A stretch of 64,000 nt of DNA from Lineus longissimus (Eukaryota; Nemertea; Pilidiophora; Heteronemertea; Lineidae), in assembly GCF_910592395.1 (NCBI RefSeq), contig NC_088314.1:992001-1056000 (forward strand), read 5' to 3'. The stretch's first letter is position 1; each line of letters begins with the position of its first letter. Below, one piece after another: positions 12,901 to 24,100 of the stretch. Under the pieces are notes generated by a model, which saw nothing but the letters and a program-made list of their open reading frames with translations, was not told the DNA's origin and did no database searches. A program made the position numbers and the translations under genes.

Positions 12901-15726
12901 ATGAGGGAGTCGATATTACAGCGTGAAATAAATAACTTTTTTGTGAGACACCCTTCATAGTAAGCCACATATAAAAAGACAAGATCAAAGTGATTTTCAA
13001 AGAGAAATATTGAATTGTTTACTTATAAAAGCTCGTGACAAATTCTTGAAGCTAAAATGATACAGTGTTGCCTTTTGCTTCCGATAGGTCTTGTAAAGGC
13101 CAATTTTATATCTGTAGGTTCATGATAAGAGTTCAGCGTTCCTGACAGATTCTGTGGCCATGAGTCATCCACATCTCGGACAGAAACTCTAAGAGCCCAA
13201 CCACCTAGCTTTGATCTGAGAAGTCAATATGTGACCCGCTCTACCAAAACAAGGCGCTTGTCGCATCTGAACTCGACAGGTTGATACGGACTTGTTGTTC
13301 ATTTCCCTATTGTAGACCTTTTGTGAAATCTATTACAAACTGATTTGGTCACATTTCACAAAAGGTCTACAATAGGGAAATGAACAACAAGTCCGTATCA
13401 ACCTGTCAAGTTCAGATGCGACAAGCGCCTTGTTTTGGTAGAGCGGGTCACATATGTGGAATCGTACAGATTCGTGTTTAAGATTTCAGATATTCTATTC
13501 TTCATGACAATCCTTCAGACCAATGGATTGCTTCCTATATCTGGGAAATAACAAATGTGGTGATGAAAAAATAGACCGGTACCATAACGTCCAAGTGTGA
13601 ATGAGAGGTTAAACAACGCGTCATGACAAATGAAGAGGGGTCAGCAGTGGTATGCAGGATATGTGCAGGATATACATCCTCACACTGCCCTCATTATCAA
13701 ATGCCAACAGCGGAAGTCCACACTCTATCACCATTATACAACCACGGATTCATAACATTTAAAAAAACTTTTTACAGAAATCTGGTGAAGGACATCACAA
13801 TGTTGACAAAGAAAGAAACCTCATTCTTGTCACTCAGTACAAGCCCTAGTGATTTAAACTGACAATATCTAATGCCATATATGACAGGTCAAAGTCTCCT
13901 TTGAGTTCAGCATACATGTAGACAGATTTTCATGGATCATTTTTAAGAGCAGCTCTCCTCTAACTTGAAAAGACAATCCAGTTAACTTCAGTGACAAATA
14001 TGACAAATGACATCCTCATGGAATCGATCACCCTGAACAAGACCTTCCACCATTGACATGGTTATTGTCTCGATCAATACCGTTCATCGCCAACTTACTG
14101 TTTTGAGGAGTCCATATCCTAAATGTACGACAACTACACTGACCCAATTGCTCGGCTTAGATGGCATTAGAATGGACTTTTACATAACAATGTTAATGCA
14201 TTAAGAGGGATTATGTAATTAGTCCAAACCATAAAAGCTATTTGTCTCAAACCAGACATGCCAGAAGCTAGAGTCAATGAATGACTTGAGACAAGTTTCT
14301 GTCAAAACTTTCTTTAACTTGCATTGTTTTTACATGCCAATAACATACATTCTCGTAGTACCTCACGTCCGTTATTCTGCATACGGTAAGTATCTCCATG
14401 TTTTGGGGCTGTTACATTTGAAGGCTGCTAGGTGCATATCCCGGAGATTAGAGGATATGCAGCATGCTCCAAAAGGGGGACTATACACATGATAGGTAGG
14501 GATCAATATGCACAGAAAGAGTAAGTTTAAAGACTTGCTCAGTAAGTTAGAATGGCTGCCCGATTCTCGACTAGTTGGGAAACTGTTTATCCAGCGTGAT
14601 ATGAGAGCGTAACAGGGACTTACGTGATTTTGGGTTTTGGTGGCGGGGCAGGTCTTGGTCCATGACTGCCTTGCCTGGGCAGGTTCACCACATTCACTGA
14701 AAACATTAAATGTAAAGGACATCAGTGTCTTCCCTGAAAGTGATACATACTTGGTATGGTACACTGTTTATGTCCGAGCTCATACAAATAAAAGACAAGT
14801 TGTTCTCCTTGGCCGAAAAAGAACATGACATTGATAAAGTGTCTTGCACAAGGATGAAAAATAACAGGGCATGGAAAGGAGAGTGAACCCACAGTGACAG
14901 GGACTGAAGTCTTCTATACACATTTTACATACTTGCTTGTTTTGTTTATAAAATATATGTAGTCCTGGGAGTACAGTCTTATACAGAAATAGATCAAATG
15001 ATAAAATACGGTTTGCTGTTTAAATATATTTAATTAGGACAACTCCAATACCAAGCATGATGGCAAAGTTTTAAGTACAATAAAGTAGGCCGAATGCCCT
15101 TGCTTTCAAGAGCACTTGAGATCAGATTTACAATTTTTGACCATTAAAAACTTATAAACTGTCAGCTGTATGGCATCTTTGACCGTGAAAATCTTTTGTA
15201 AATATCGAGATGGTTTGCTTTCTTGACCCGAGGTGGCAAAGGCATATTTGACAAGAGGCCTATTTCATGATTTTCTTTATCACCCTTCACCTGAGTGACA
15301 GCGCCATCTGTGATTGCGTTTTTAAAGCGTAGTCAGATCCATCAGACATAGGCCTTTTCGAAGAAGACGAATCAGCACCAAACAAATCAAATGCGCACAT
15401 TCAGAACACGTCGTCAGAGGCCTAATAAAGCCAAGACTCGGCGTTGTTCAAGGTGAAATGCATGTCAGCGCCAAATCAAACTTGTTTGAATTTGTCTATT
15501 GACTGAGTATGTCTATGTGTAGATAGTTAACACCATCAGAGACAAAGTTTATAAGTGTGTACACTGTATCAAGTGTACACTGTACATACTACATAGGCCT
15601 AGTATAGGCCTAATAGTATCGAGACTAATATTTTTAGTAACAGTCAGTAGGCCTACCTGCTTCCTGGTTAATAAAAATGATAGTGGTTGACTAAAACTAA
15701 AACTCACCAGGCATTTTACATTCCAT
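964..15726 (-). CDS. FGD6-like: FGD5/FGD6-like FYVE, RhoGEF and PH domain protein, 3' end outside window
   Basis: Guanine nucleotide exchange factor for a Rho-family GTPase (Cdc42 in characterised FGDs), acting at phosphoinositide-rich membranes. Coding exons in transcript order: 15726-15708, 14696-14624, 9985-9900, 9738-9388, 9165-6191, 6027-5938, 5821-5670, 5483-5327, 5176-5038, 4773-4715, 4443-4372, 4145-4077, 3896-3730, 2606-2504, 2309-2166, 1912-1673, 1508-1386, 1023-964. All junctions are GT-AG and in frame (5,079 nt). Residues 1-1168 are proline-rich and disordered. The DH domain (about 1169-1370) starts IAREIMTSEEVFVDVLKLLN and contains LKPIQRIPQYKLLL. PH1 covers about 1390-1510. The FYVE zinc finger (about 1525-1585) has WVPD, WRRHHCRACGR and VRVC. 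PH2 starts at about 1640 and is incomplete. Start: ATG at 15726 in a 19-nt coding exon, giving MECKMP joined to a PPPKPKI motif like the APKP N-termini of FGD5/6. FGD5 versus FGD6 cannot be decided here. Confidence 0.93.
6191..9165 (-). other. Giant 2,975-nt internal exon of the FGD gene, proline-rich and tyrosine-motif linker
   Basis: One exon encodes about 991 residues between the N-terminal PxxP region and the DH domain. It holds many proline-rich SH3-ligand-like stretches (APAPPMRPRAP, PLPPLPTPEEE, RPLPPVPGKEE, APPPPPPRPK). Toward its C-terminal third there is a series of acidic tyrosine motifs: EEYSYVSSEYYPEEE, HIYEF, DDTYEVPG, NEYIYPGAPKP, ESTYDISN, DDYILPGRP, ESTYDISS and NHDYFDM. These look like kinase substrates and SH2-docking sites. 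It ends with an acidic run (ETGDDEDEN) just before the donor at 6191. The acceptor at 9166-9167 and the donor are both consensus. Long disordered N-terminal regions are typical of FGD5/FGD6. Confidence 0.9.
9986..14623. other. 4.6 kb FGD intron with no recognised gene
   Basis: Lies between FGD coding exons 2 and 3 in transcript order. Open frames here are short and lack homology I recognise or paired splice sites. It contains the foldback element at 13228-13454, a poly-C and CA simple repeat at about 12829-12850, and otherwise ordinary AT-rich intron sequence. Confidence 0.6.
13228..13454. mobile_element. Near-perfect foldback MITE
   Basis: A 227-bp palindrome. The left arm starts TATGTGACCCGCTCTACC and the right arm ends with its exact complement. 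Arms of about 100 bp differ by only a few bases and enclose a short loop of about 23 bases near 13330-13355. No open reading frame of note. The high arm identity points to recent insertion. It lies inside the large FGD intron. Confidence 0.8.
15708..15726 (-). other. Tiny first coding exon of the FGD gene (start codon)
   Basis: Minus-strand ATG at 15726-15724 is followed by 16 more coding bases and a consensus donor (GTGAGT, 15707-15702). The exon supplies six codons plus one base, and this phase matches the acceptor of the next exon at 14696 exactly (MECKMP-V-NVVNLPRQG). A short upstream reading frame starts in the presumed leader around 15755. A TATATA stretch at about 15745 is too close to the ATG to be an ordinary TATA box for this start. 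Confidence 0.7.
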
Positions 15727-16858
15727 CGCCACAAACTCAACTCTATATAAAGTTCATCTCTAAAACTCTTCTAGGTTAAAGATTTACAATCCCTTTAGTC
15801 ATGTTTCTACCTCACTTCCTGAACATGCTGAAAGTCCTGAAACTGTACATGTTTTAGGGCCAAGTATGAGTGAATTGCGGTCGTTTCGGTCCCTAACGTT
15901 TCGCCCCAGTCGTTTCGCTCCCACTATGGCGAAACCTTTTTCGGGTAGGCTCTATAGAAGAGACGACCAGGTTGTAGCATGATGAGATGATAGCTCAGTC
16001 TAAGGCAGTGGGCCCTGGTTTGCATGTCGTCTAGAGCACAGTGAGATGTTAGGTCAGAGATATTAATCGCAAGCTCGTGTTATTGACAGCAGAAATAAAA
16101 ACGTGGAAAAAAGATTATGTTGTGTCGATTCTCTCAGCATAGGGGACTACTCTTGTGGCTCATATGACGTTGTCTGAACGTATAGAGTAAAGTATAAGTA
16201 AAGTTCATTCAATCCAGAGGACCACGTTTGTCGTATACAGGAGATCAAATATACATAAGGTGGTTCACTGAGAGTGTTCGCCTAAATAATATTCACACAT
16301 TCAGAAAAAATGATATTCACCAGATCATACAGTACACATAGTGAAGGGGCATGGCACATCCAGCAAATACTTGGTACACTCTCTGGCAACATGGGGAGGG
16401 CATATCCAGAAGAGATAGGACTATGGTGACTACTATCTCTTTGACCGTAAGTCATTTCTGCAGGTAACAATATAGAGCGACGGTAAAATAAGCAGGCTCG
16501 TTGGGGTCGAAAACAGAAATGCCCTCGTATTCACTTTCGCTCTGATGTCTCTGATGTGTTCAATTTCGCATTTCAAACCTTTCTTTCTTATTTGCATGTC
16601 ATATTTTTATCCTCCGCTGATAGCTGTAACTAGCTGAGCTGGGAGGGGGGGGGGGGTTATTCAAATCCTGGATCCTGCACCCTCAGATATACAACAGGGG
16701 AGCTAGGGAGGAAGGACTTTCGTTTAAACTGACCAGAACCTGGGTATAACTGTCCTAAATGTCTGGTCCAGAGTAGTCTCTTTATGTAATTAAGGGTGAC
16801 TTTGATCTCCTGCTCTCCTCAGTCAGATGGACAGCTACACAAAACTAGAATTCTGGAG

Positions 16859-17286
16859 AAAAGACAACCTGGATCATGTCACATCTAGTCTCGGGACAAG
16901 ACAAAAAATCAGGTGGCATTTTAATGATCAGGGATTCACCATAGTGAGTTCAGTGTTCACCATGGTAAATGGCGTGACTTGACAACTTTCAATGTCGCGT
17001 CGGCGTACCAAGTCTTCGCGTTCTTGAGTAGGCCGATTTGGTCATCTGAAGCGAAGATCAAGTGGCGTCTTTCTCCGACTTTGACGTCGCATCTAAGGAA
17101 TCCCTCGGTCTTTCCACGGGTACACAATTATTTCTTCAGGGTCAGACAGGTCTTCCCTGGATGTGCCATCCCACGACAGAGTCTGTCGTGTTCCATTACA
17201 GGAAGTAACATGTCTCTACAAGATTGAAGTGCCATGTAATCTGTACCTTGTCCCGACTAGATGTGACATGATCCAGGTTGTCTTTT
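16859..17286. repeat. Nested inverted repeat with ~40-bp arms
   Basis: Left arm 16859-16900 starts AAAAGACAACCTGGATCATG. The right arm 17247-17286 is its reverse complement apart from a 2-base indel. The spacer is about 350 bp with no recognised coding sequence. The structure suggests a second small inverted-repeat element inserted into the 15871-17784 element. Confidence 0.7.
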
Positions 17287-17579
17287 CTTTTTTATGCCTG
17301 CCCACTCCAGATACCTCCAGTGCTCCTCATGCCTATATTTTGGTCGTGAACTGCATTTAACAGGAGAGGTCGTTCCCCGGTGAACTCGGCCCGGCTCTTC
17401 TGTAATCAGCAGAAAAACCTTCAATTTTCCCCTGTATCGCCCAATGAATTATCTTCAAATTTACAGGAAAGGTAGACTATGGTATACCATGGAGGTATTA
17501 TTACCTCCATGGGTATACCAACTAAACGAGTGCAACTGATATTCACATATAAGAAGAAATTAAACCAAAAAACCCAGGC

Positions 17580-17650
17580 CGAGTTGGTCCGGGCCGAGGC
17601 CGAGTTGGTAGGCCGAGTTGGTAGGCCGAGTTGGTAGGCCGAGTTGGTAG
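17580..17650. repeat. 13-bp tandem repeat (GGCCGAGTTGGTA)
   Basis: About five head-to-tail copies of a 13-bp unit, the first ones degenerate, followed by a variant GGCCGTGTTGG. It lies near the right end of the 1.9 kb inverted-repeat element. No function is visible. Confidence 0.75.
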
Positions 17651-17784
17651 GCCGTGTTGGCGTTAGGCCGGAGATGGCCCGTATTCGTACTTTCCCGGGG
17701 TACTTCCTCAATCCCCAACAAAAAGTCCAAGGGAGCGAAACGACTGGGGGCGAAAACTGCAGGGAGCGAAACAACCGCAATTCA

Positions 17785-17845
17785 ATTTACCTGTAGCCTA
17801 CCGCCATCTTGGGAGTTACGCTTTCTTAATTGTCGCGAAAATAAG
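17785..17845 (+). promoter_or_regulatory. Candidate contactin promoter and 5' UTR exon with YY1-like motif
   Basis: CCGCCATCTTGG at 17801-17812 matches the YY1 motif often found at animal transcription starts. Downstream a possible donor (GTAAAT at about 17845) could splice to the acceptor at 18131-18133 that precedes the contactin start codon. The segment begins immediately after the inverted-repeat element ends at 17784. It is inferred from motifs only. Confidence 0.35.
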
Positions 17846-18147
17846 TAAATATCGAGTAAATATGAGTGTTTTTCTTAATTTTAATGACATGATCGTCATA
17901 ACCCATGTTCTGCCCTTCTTTTGAGAGGTTTTAGTCCTGATTCGATGTACAATTCGTATGTAAAAGTTAGTTTTTTGGTTTGGAAATAGTTGACCTAATT
18001 TGCAAATGACTCACCTAGCTTGGGCAGGGCTGAGCTGTGTACACGATGTACTTGACCTAGCACAAGAAATAACAAAAACACGAACATCATAGGATTCTAA
18101 ATCCTTCTAAATATCAATTCTTCTCCATTTTCAGAATAGCGGCGATC

Positions 18148-21100
18148 ATGAAGGTGTTGGTTGTGTTGACAGCATTTGTTGTTCTGGTGTCAACAAATAC
18201 AAATTTATTAGTGGAAGGTGAGTAGCCTAATCAAAGTAGGCCTAGCCTACTAGTTGTCAAAAAAACCCATTTGAACTTTGTTCCTGCTGATGCCGATGGT
18301 ATGGTTCGCGCACAACTGATCAATCTGCTCACATAACTGAGTTGGCAAATGACATTGCCCACCTAATATGATTTACCTCATTTGCTGGCTCTGTCTTTGT
18401 TAGCGGATTGGTCAGTTAAAAATAACTGCGTGATCTGTACAGTCTCGTCCCGGGGTCGGCATATGCGGGACCGAAGGTGAAGTTCTTATTAATTGTTTTA
18501 TTCACAAGAAATCCAATGTGGAGTGTTAGTCATTTTAAGACAATCTGCTAAGATCTAGTAAGGTTCAACAAACAATCGTGTCAGTCAGATGTTGAAATGA
18601 TGATGATGTTGTTTACAGGCAAGGACAAATTATTAACCTATTTATTAATATTCATCAAGCTCATCCAAACAGACTACTTCGTCGACACTCTCTGGCGTAT
18701 AGAAGTAAACATAGTCAATGTCTACTCTGAAAAGTATTGGTGTCGTTAGTTTGGATTAGACTGTCAAAGACATGATAGACTCCAACCTGAAAACTATATA
18801 TACATTTGAAAATTTAAATTTTAGCCCAGCTTCAGGAGGGTGAGTAGGTGGGCAATGTAATGCCTCAAAAGACATGAAAAAGGTGGCATACTTTAGTATA
18901 GGCTTCTGTACAGCGGAGATAGCAGCTTGCTTGATTGTTGAATTATAGGGGTTAAATTAGCAGGCTTTTTTGGGCTTCGGCTGAAGAATTCTGCTCATTG
19001 TGCATCACCATAGGTGTTGTATAACTACTTATGCATGTGTATGATTGGTTAGGAGGGGACAAGAACACCAGAAGCTTGCTGCATCTTTGTTGTGCTTAGT
19101 GAATGATTGTTGTGTATTGTGTTGTGCTAAGAGTATATTCCCCATCAAGCCAAGCAACTGTTGAGAAAAATGCTGCACTGAATGTGTGGTCCTGTCCATT
19201 CTCCCAATTCATTCTTATTCTTCTGTTATCTAGGCCAGACCAATCCCAACCTGATCTTAGCTGGTAACCGTACGTTGACAATTCATTATGTCATGGATAA
19301 GGAGAGAGATTCTCATTTCTTGCTTGCTTTATACCCTCCTATCATTATCCCTTGAACTTATGCTCTTGACTCCTTTTTATGCCTTGTAGATAAAAATTTA
19401 GTTCAATTCTACTACAAGTTGATTCTGTGCCTCTGCAACCATCCTGTCACGATACCATGTACACTTATTGTCCTCCATTTGTTGTGTAGCTTAGCATTCC
19501 CGTCGCTTATACATGTATCCTCCATACCTAAAAGACTGTTTCAGATAATATACACAGTCATGTAGATTTGACATGCATGCTGGAGTCGCTTTGAGTTTCC
19601 TGTGCTGCAATCGCTACATTTTGTTTACATTTCTGTCCTCTGTTGCTTATTTGGGTGCTTTTGATGTGGTTGCCTTCTAGCAAGCATTGTGGGCTGGGGA
19701 GTATGGTGGCCTGGTTGTTAAAGTGCCTGGCCTTTGACCAAGCAGTCGTGTGTTGTATCCCTTCTGAGGTACTTAGTTCTTTCCTTTGAGAGCTCGAAGG
19801 TTAAGTATTAATGCTTACTCCATGAGGCTGCTCCTAAACATTCCCAATAATATTAGGCAAAGCACATTGAGCAAGTTCTTGTCTGTGGAAAAGTGCTATA
19901 TAAGAAATCTTTTTTCCAGCTTTTACCTACCATACCCATGCTACATGTATCGGTCATTAAACTGACCATTCCCATCTTGAGGTTCAAGCTATGCTAGAGT
20001 GTTAAGGAGACTGCTTCTCCAGCTATGTCTTGGGGGAGGTGTCCATCATACATTGGTTTTTGGTAACAGATTACCGTGGTATGACCGTGTCTATGGGTCC
20101 TGCAGTGTTCATTTTGTACGCCATGTACCGGTAAATTAAAAATATCCCATATCTTGTGTGTGATGCTTTATCACAAGTACTTCTATAACTGAAGAAGTTG
20201 TTCTTGGGCAAACTGCAGAAATTGAGAGTTAACCACATCACCTGCCGTCGTCACGGTCGTAATTTATGAACAAGATAAGAAATGTTTTAAATTATTTCAT
20301 GGTTGTTTTCTCCAGTGTAATCTTCTTTATTGGGTCTTTTCAGAATGTCCAAATTTGTGGGCGACGGGAGACCAGACGTGTTATAGATTTTTCCAAGATG
20401 TCAAAAGGACGTGGGCTATGTCGAAAAAGTATTGTGAGGTGCGTACATGTAGCCGAGATGTTGCTCATTCATCTGGTCTGAAAGGCCAGTAGACCTGCAG
20501 CTTTCAGTCATATCATTTTATGAATAAAAGAAATTAAGAAATGTTAAGATATTACTCAAATGAGAACATGAATTCAAACACGTTACTTCCATATTTTTCA
20601 GGATATTGGTGCTGCGTTGGTGAGTATCAACACTGAGAAGAAACATCAAGAGGTGACAACATGGTTGGGGGCTAATGATGGCCAAAAGTAAGTCATTCTC
20701 ATTCATTGGTTGGTATCAGAACAGATTATTGACAATATGAGGAAGCAAGCAGAGAACAGATGGTATCTGCCAGTTTGAATAGGTTGAAGCCGATTGAGAT
20801 TGTAAGCATGGTACAAGTGTGTGTATCTGCCAGTTACTGTGTGAACAGTTTTAAGCCAATTGGGATAGCAAGCAAGGAACAATTGTGTTTATCTCCCTAT
20901 TACTGTCTGAGCTGATTGAAAGGTGTCTTTACCTCGTATTGGACCTATAACATGTAAAATGGAGGACGTCCACTCGGTTCGCTGGTGTTCACTTGTGTGT
21001 TTATAAGTTAGACTAGATGTGTAATTCTGCCGCACTGACTCAATGACCTTATAGAATGATCTCATCTCCTTCAGCCTTGCTTGGTACACGAGTGGGAGGC

Positions 21101-24100
21101 GAGACACAGCTGAAACAACCTCTCCTGTCTTCTACTGGGAAACACTAAAACCAAGGGCGGCTGTCAAGACGTTCTTCTTCTGGACGGATCCAAAGAATAA
21201 AGATAAACCAGAACCAGACACGATTATAACGTATGTGACAAGTGGTAATACTCGTGGCTGGGATCTGACAGATCCGGCGCAGGCCAAGGCATTTATTTGT
21301 GAAAGTCCTCGCTCCGAGGTTCAGAAGCTGACAGCAGACGACCGAGATTTTAGTAAGTTGATATCGAGAGTTGGCAATTATAGATCCGGGTTTGCCGAGA
21401 TGAGATGAAGGGTTACTGTTACAGTAAACGCTTCACCACAATCCACCGCAATATCGGTCGGTGTGATGATGCACTCTCCGCTCGACCAAATTTTGTTCTG
21501 GCGTCGTCATGACCCAATTTTCTGCATGGAATGACAGTTGACACCAACATGAAAAAAGCTCCTAATTTAATCTTTGAGAAGATGAATTCAATTAAACTTG
21601 TCATTATTTTCTTTAGCATATGGTCAATCCGACATTGGAAATATTGAGAAGGGACCACACTTCATCCAAGAGCCGCCACGATCTGTAATCTTTGCTTCAT
21701 CTGAGGCGAACAAACGTGTCTCTTTCGAGTGTATAGCTGAGGCAAACCCACTAGCTACATACCGATGGGTTAAAGAAGAAGCAAAGGTCGGCAAGACGTT
21801 TGAAATCACGGCCAGCAAGAAGTACACTTTATCGAATGGAAAACTTACGATACACAATCCTCAGCGTACGAAAAAGGTTGATGCAAGTGATCCTGATGCA
21901 GTGACGGACACTGATGTAGGAATATACCAATGTGCCGCCACAAATGCTTTTGGCACCATCCTGAGTAACCGGGTCAATTTTGACTTTGGCTGTGAGTATG
22001 AAATCATTCGGGCTGGGTGTCGGAGGGTTTCAGGCATTGCAATGTAATGTACATTCAGTGGTTATTTCTTTAGCCTCAGAGTCTGGGCTTTACATGAATC
22101 AGATATCTGAATTTATATATTCCTTCTTTGCAGATATCAATGACTTCAGTAAGACGAAGAGAGATCCGATCCAGGCCAGGCTCAATTTCGACACAGCCAT
22201 TCCATGCAATGCGCCTCCATATTTCCCAAGTAAGTTGGTCAGATTATTCTATGAATAGGAATGGAAACTTGATGACGTCAGCGATAACGACTTGGACAAT
22301 GACGCTAATTTGTCAAATCAAGTTTCTTCCAGAATGTTGACGATAAATAATAAGGTTTTTTTTCTTCCAGCAATCCGTTACAAGTGGTACAAAGATGACC
22401 CACTGAACTACATCCGTACCGACCAGAAGCCATACATGTTCATTTCCCAGAATGGCAAGCTCTACTTTTCTCGTGTGAAGAATGATGATGCAGGAAACTA
22501 CTTCTGTATTGCGTCTGTGCCATTGCCGGGTTTCCAAGATGGCAAGACAAGCATGCCAATAGGACTCCTCATTGGAACCGGAGGTGACGAACGAGCACCG
22601 CAGATTCATACTGATTTCCCAGCCATCTATCCAGGCAACCCTAAGAAAGGCGACAATGTGACCATTGAGTGCTTTGCCCTTGGAACGTAAGTCTTGCCAC
22701 TTTTCATCTTCTTACGCCCCTTGTCAAGCAGTCTTATTCGGTGCGTTTGGGAGATAAGTGGTGGTCCTGGCGTACACCTTGAATATTTCACGAGACAACT
22801 CTAGTTTAGCGATGGGACGTTGCTCATGATTGTTTGTTCGCACAAGATGATATGGTAAATTTTGAGAATTAACGAAAGATTGGATGAAAAATATACAATC
22901 CTTTCACAGATTCGATTAGAAATATTCAGTACGTAATCTTCTGGTGTATTGTTTTCAGTGGTGATCTGCAATACAGCTGGGGTCGTGCCAACAATCAGCC
23001 AATGACAAAAAGGGTCTCCTTCATGGACAATAACCGAATCCTGAGCATCAACAAGATTGAACTGGAAGATGGTGGTGATTACACGTGCAGGGTGTCGGCA
23101 ACTGGAGGTCTTGGTGGCACTGGCAGCGACTCTAAGACAGTCAAGCTGGATGTCCAATGTAAGTGAAATGAGGAACGTATTTGCAGTGTGTGCAATTAGG
23201 ACATTGACTGAATTGGAGAGGTATTGGAGTGACCACAGAGCTGAGGAGCCGTATGGTCTCTAAACGTTGTCTTTAGGATTTGAATCCCGTGACTGAACCC
23301 GGTGCTGCTTCATGCGTCCATACACGGTAAACAGATGTCTTATCCTCGACTGAAATATACCATCAATAACATTGTGAAAGAAGAGATGCACTGACACTGT
23401 AGATGATCATGCTGCCGTTCAGACTCTGGCTTTAAAATTAATGAATTTTGCTGTTAAACATTGATCTTTTTCCAGCAATCCCATTCTTCACGAAACCTCT
23501 GAAAAATCATCATGTTGACGTTGGAGCCAAGTTCACCCTGCATTGCGAGGCAGACGGTAAACCTGAAGTGAAGTACAAATGGTACAAGAATGGGGTGCTG
23601 TTTGATAATAGCACGCTGGATACTGAGGACATGGCACGTATCACATTTGATGGTACCAGAGTAACATTCCAAGCGGCATCGGCAGAACGTGACAACGGGA
23701 TGTATCAGTGTGCGGCCTCTAACCAACGAGGGGTGTCCTACAGCACTGCTCAGGTCCGAGTACTTTGTGAGTATGAAGAACATTTCCTTGTTATGTACTG
23801 GCAATTGACACGTATATTCTAATCTAAGTAATCCAGTGAATGATTTTGTCCAAGCATACATGTAGATGGAGCAGTGTCTTCCCATAAGCACTGTGGAATT
23901 TGACAAGGGCGTTGCTGGCACAGGCTGTCCTTCTACCAAGATAGGGGTCTACTGGTCATACAATGCTGTCCTTCTACCAAGATAGGGGTCTACTGGTCAT
24001 ACAATGCTGTCCTTCTACCAAGATAGGGGTCTACTGGTCATACAATGCTGTCCTTCTACCAAGATAGGGGTCTACTGGTCATACAATGCTGTCCTTCTAC

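Larger units (their letters stand above)
15871..17784. mobile_element. 1.9 kb element with ~53-bp terminal inverted repeats between FGD and contactin
   Basis: Left end (15871-15922) starts TGAATTGCGGTCGTTTCG and ends CAGTCGTTTCGCTCCC. The right end (17731-17784) is its inverted copy with a few substitutions and indels. The interior has no transposase-length frame, so the element looks non-autonomous. I could not see a clear target-site duplication. It holds a nested inverted repeat (16859-17286) and a short 13-bp tandem array (about 17580-17650). It fills nearly all of the space between two divergent genes. Confidence 0.75.
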
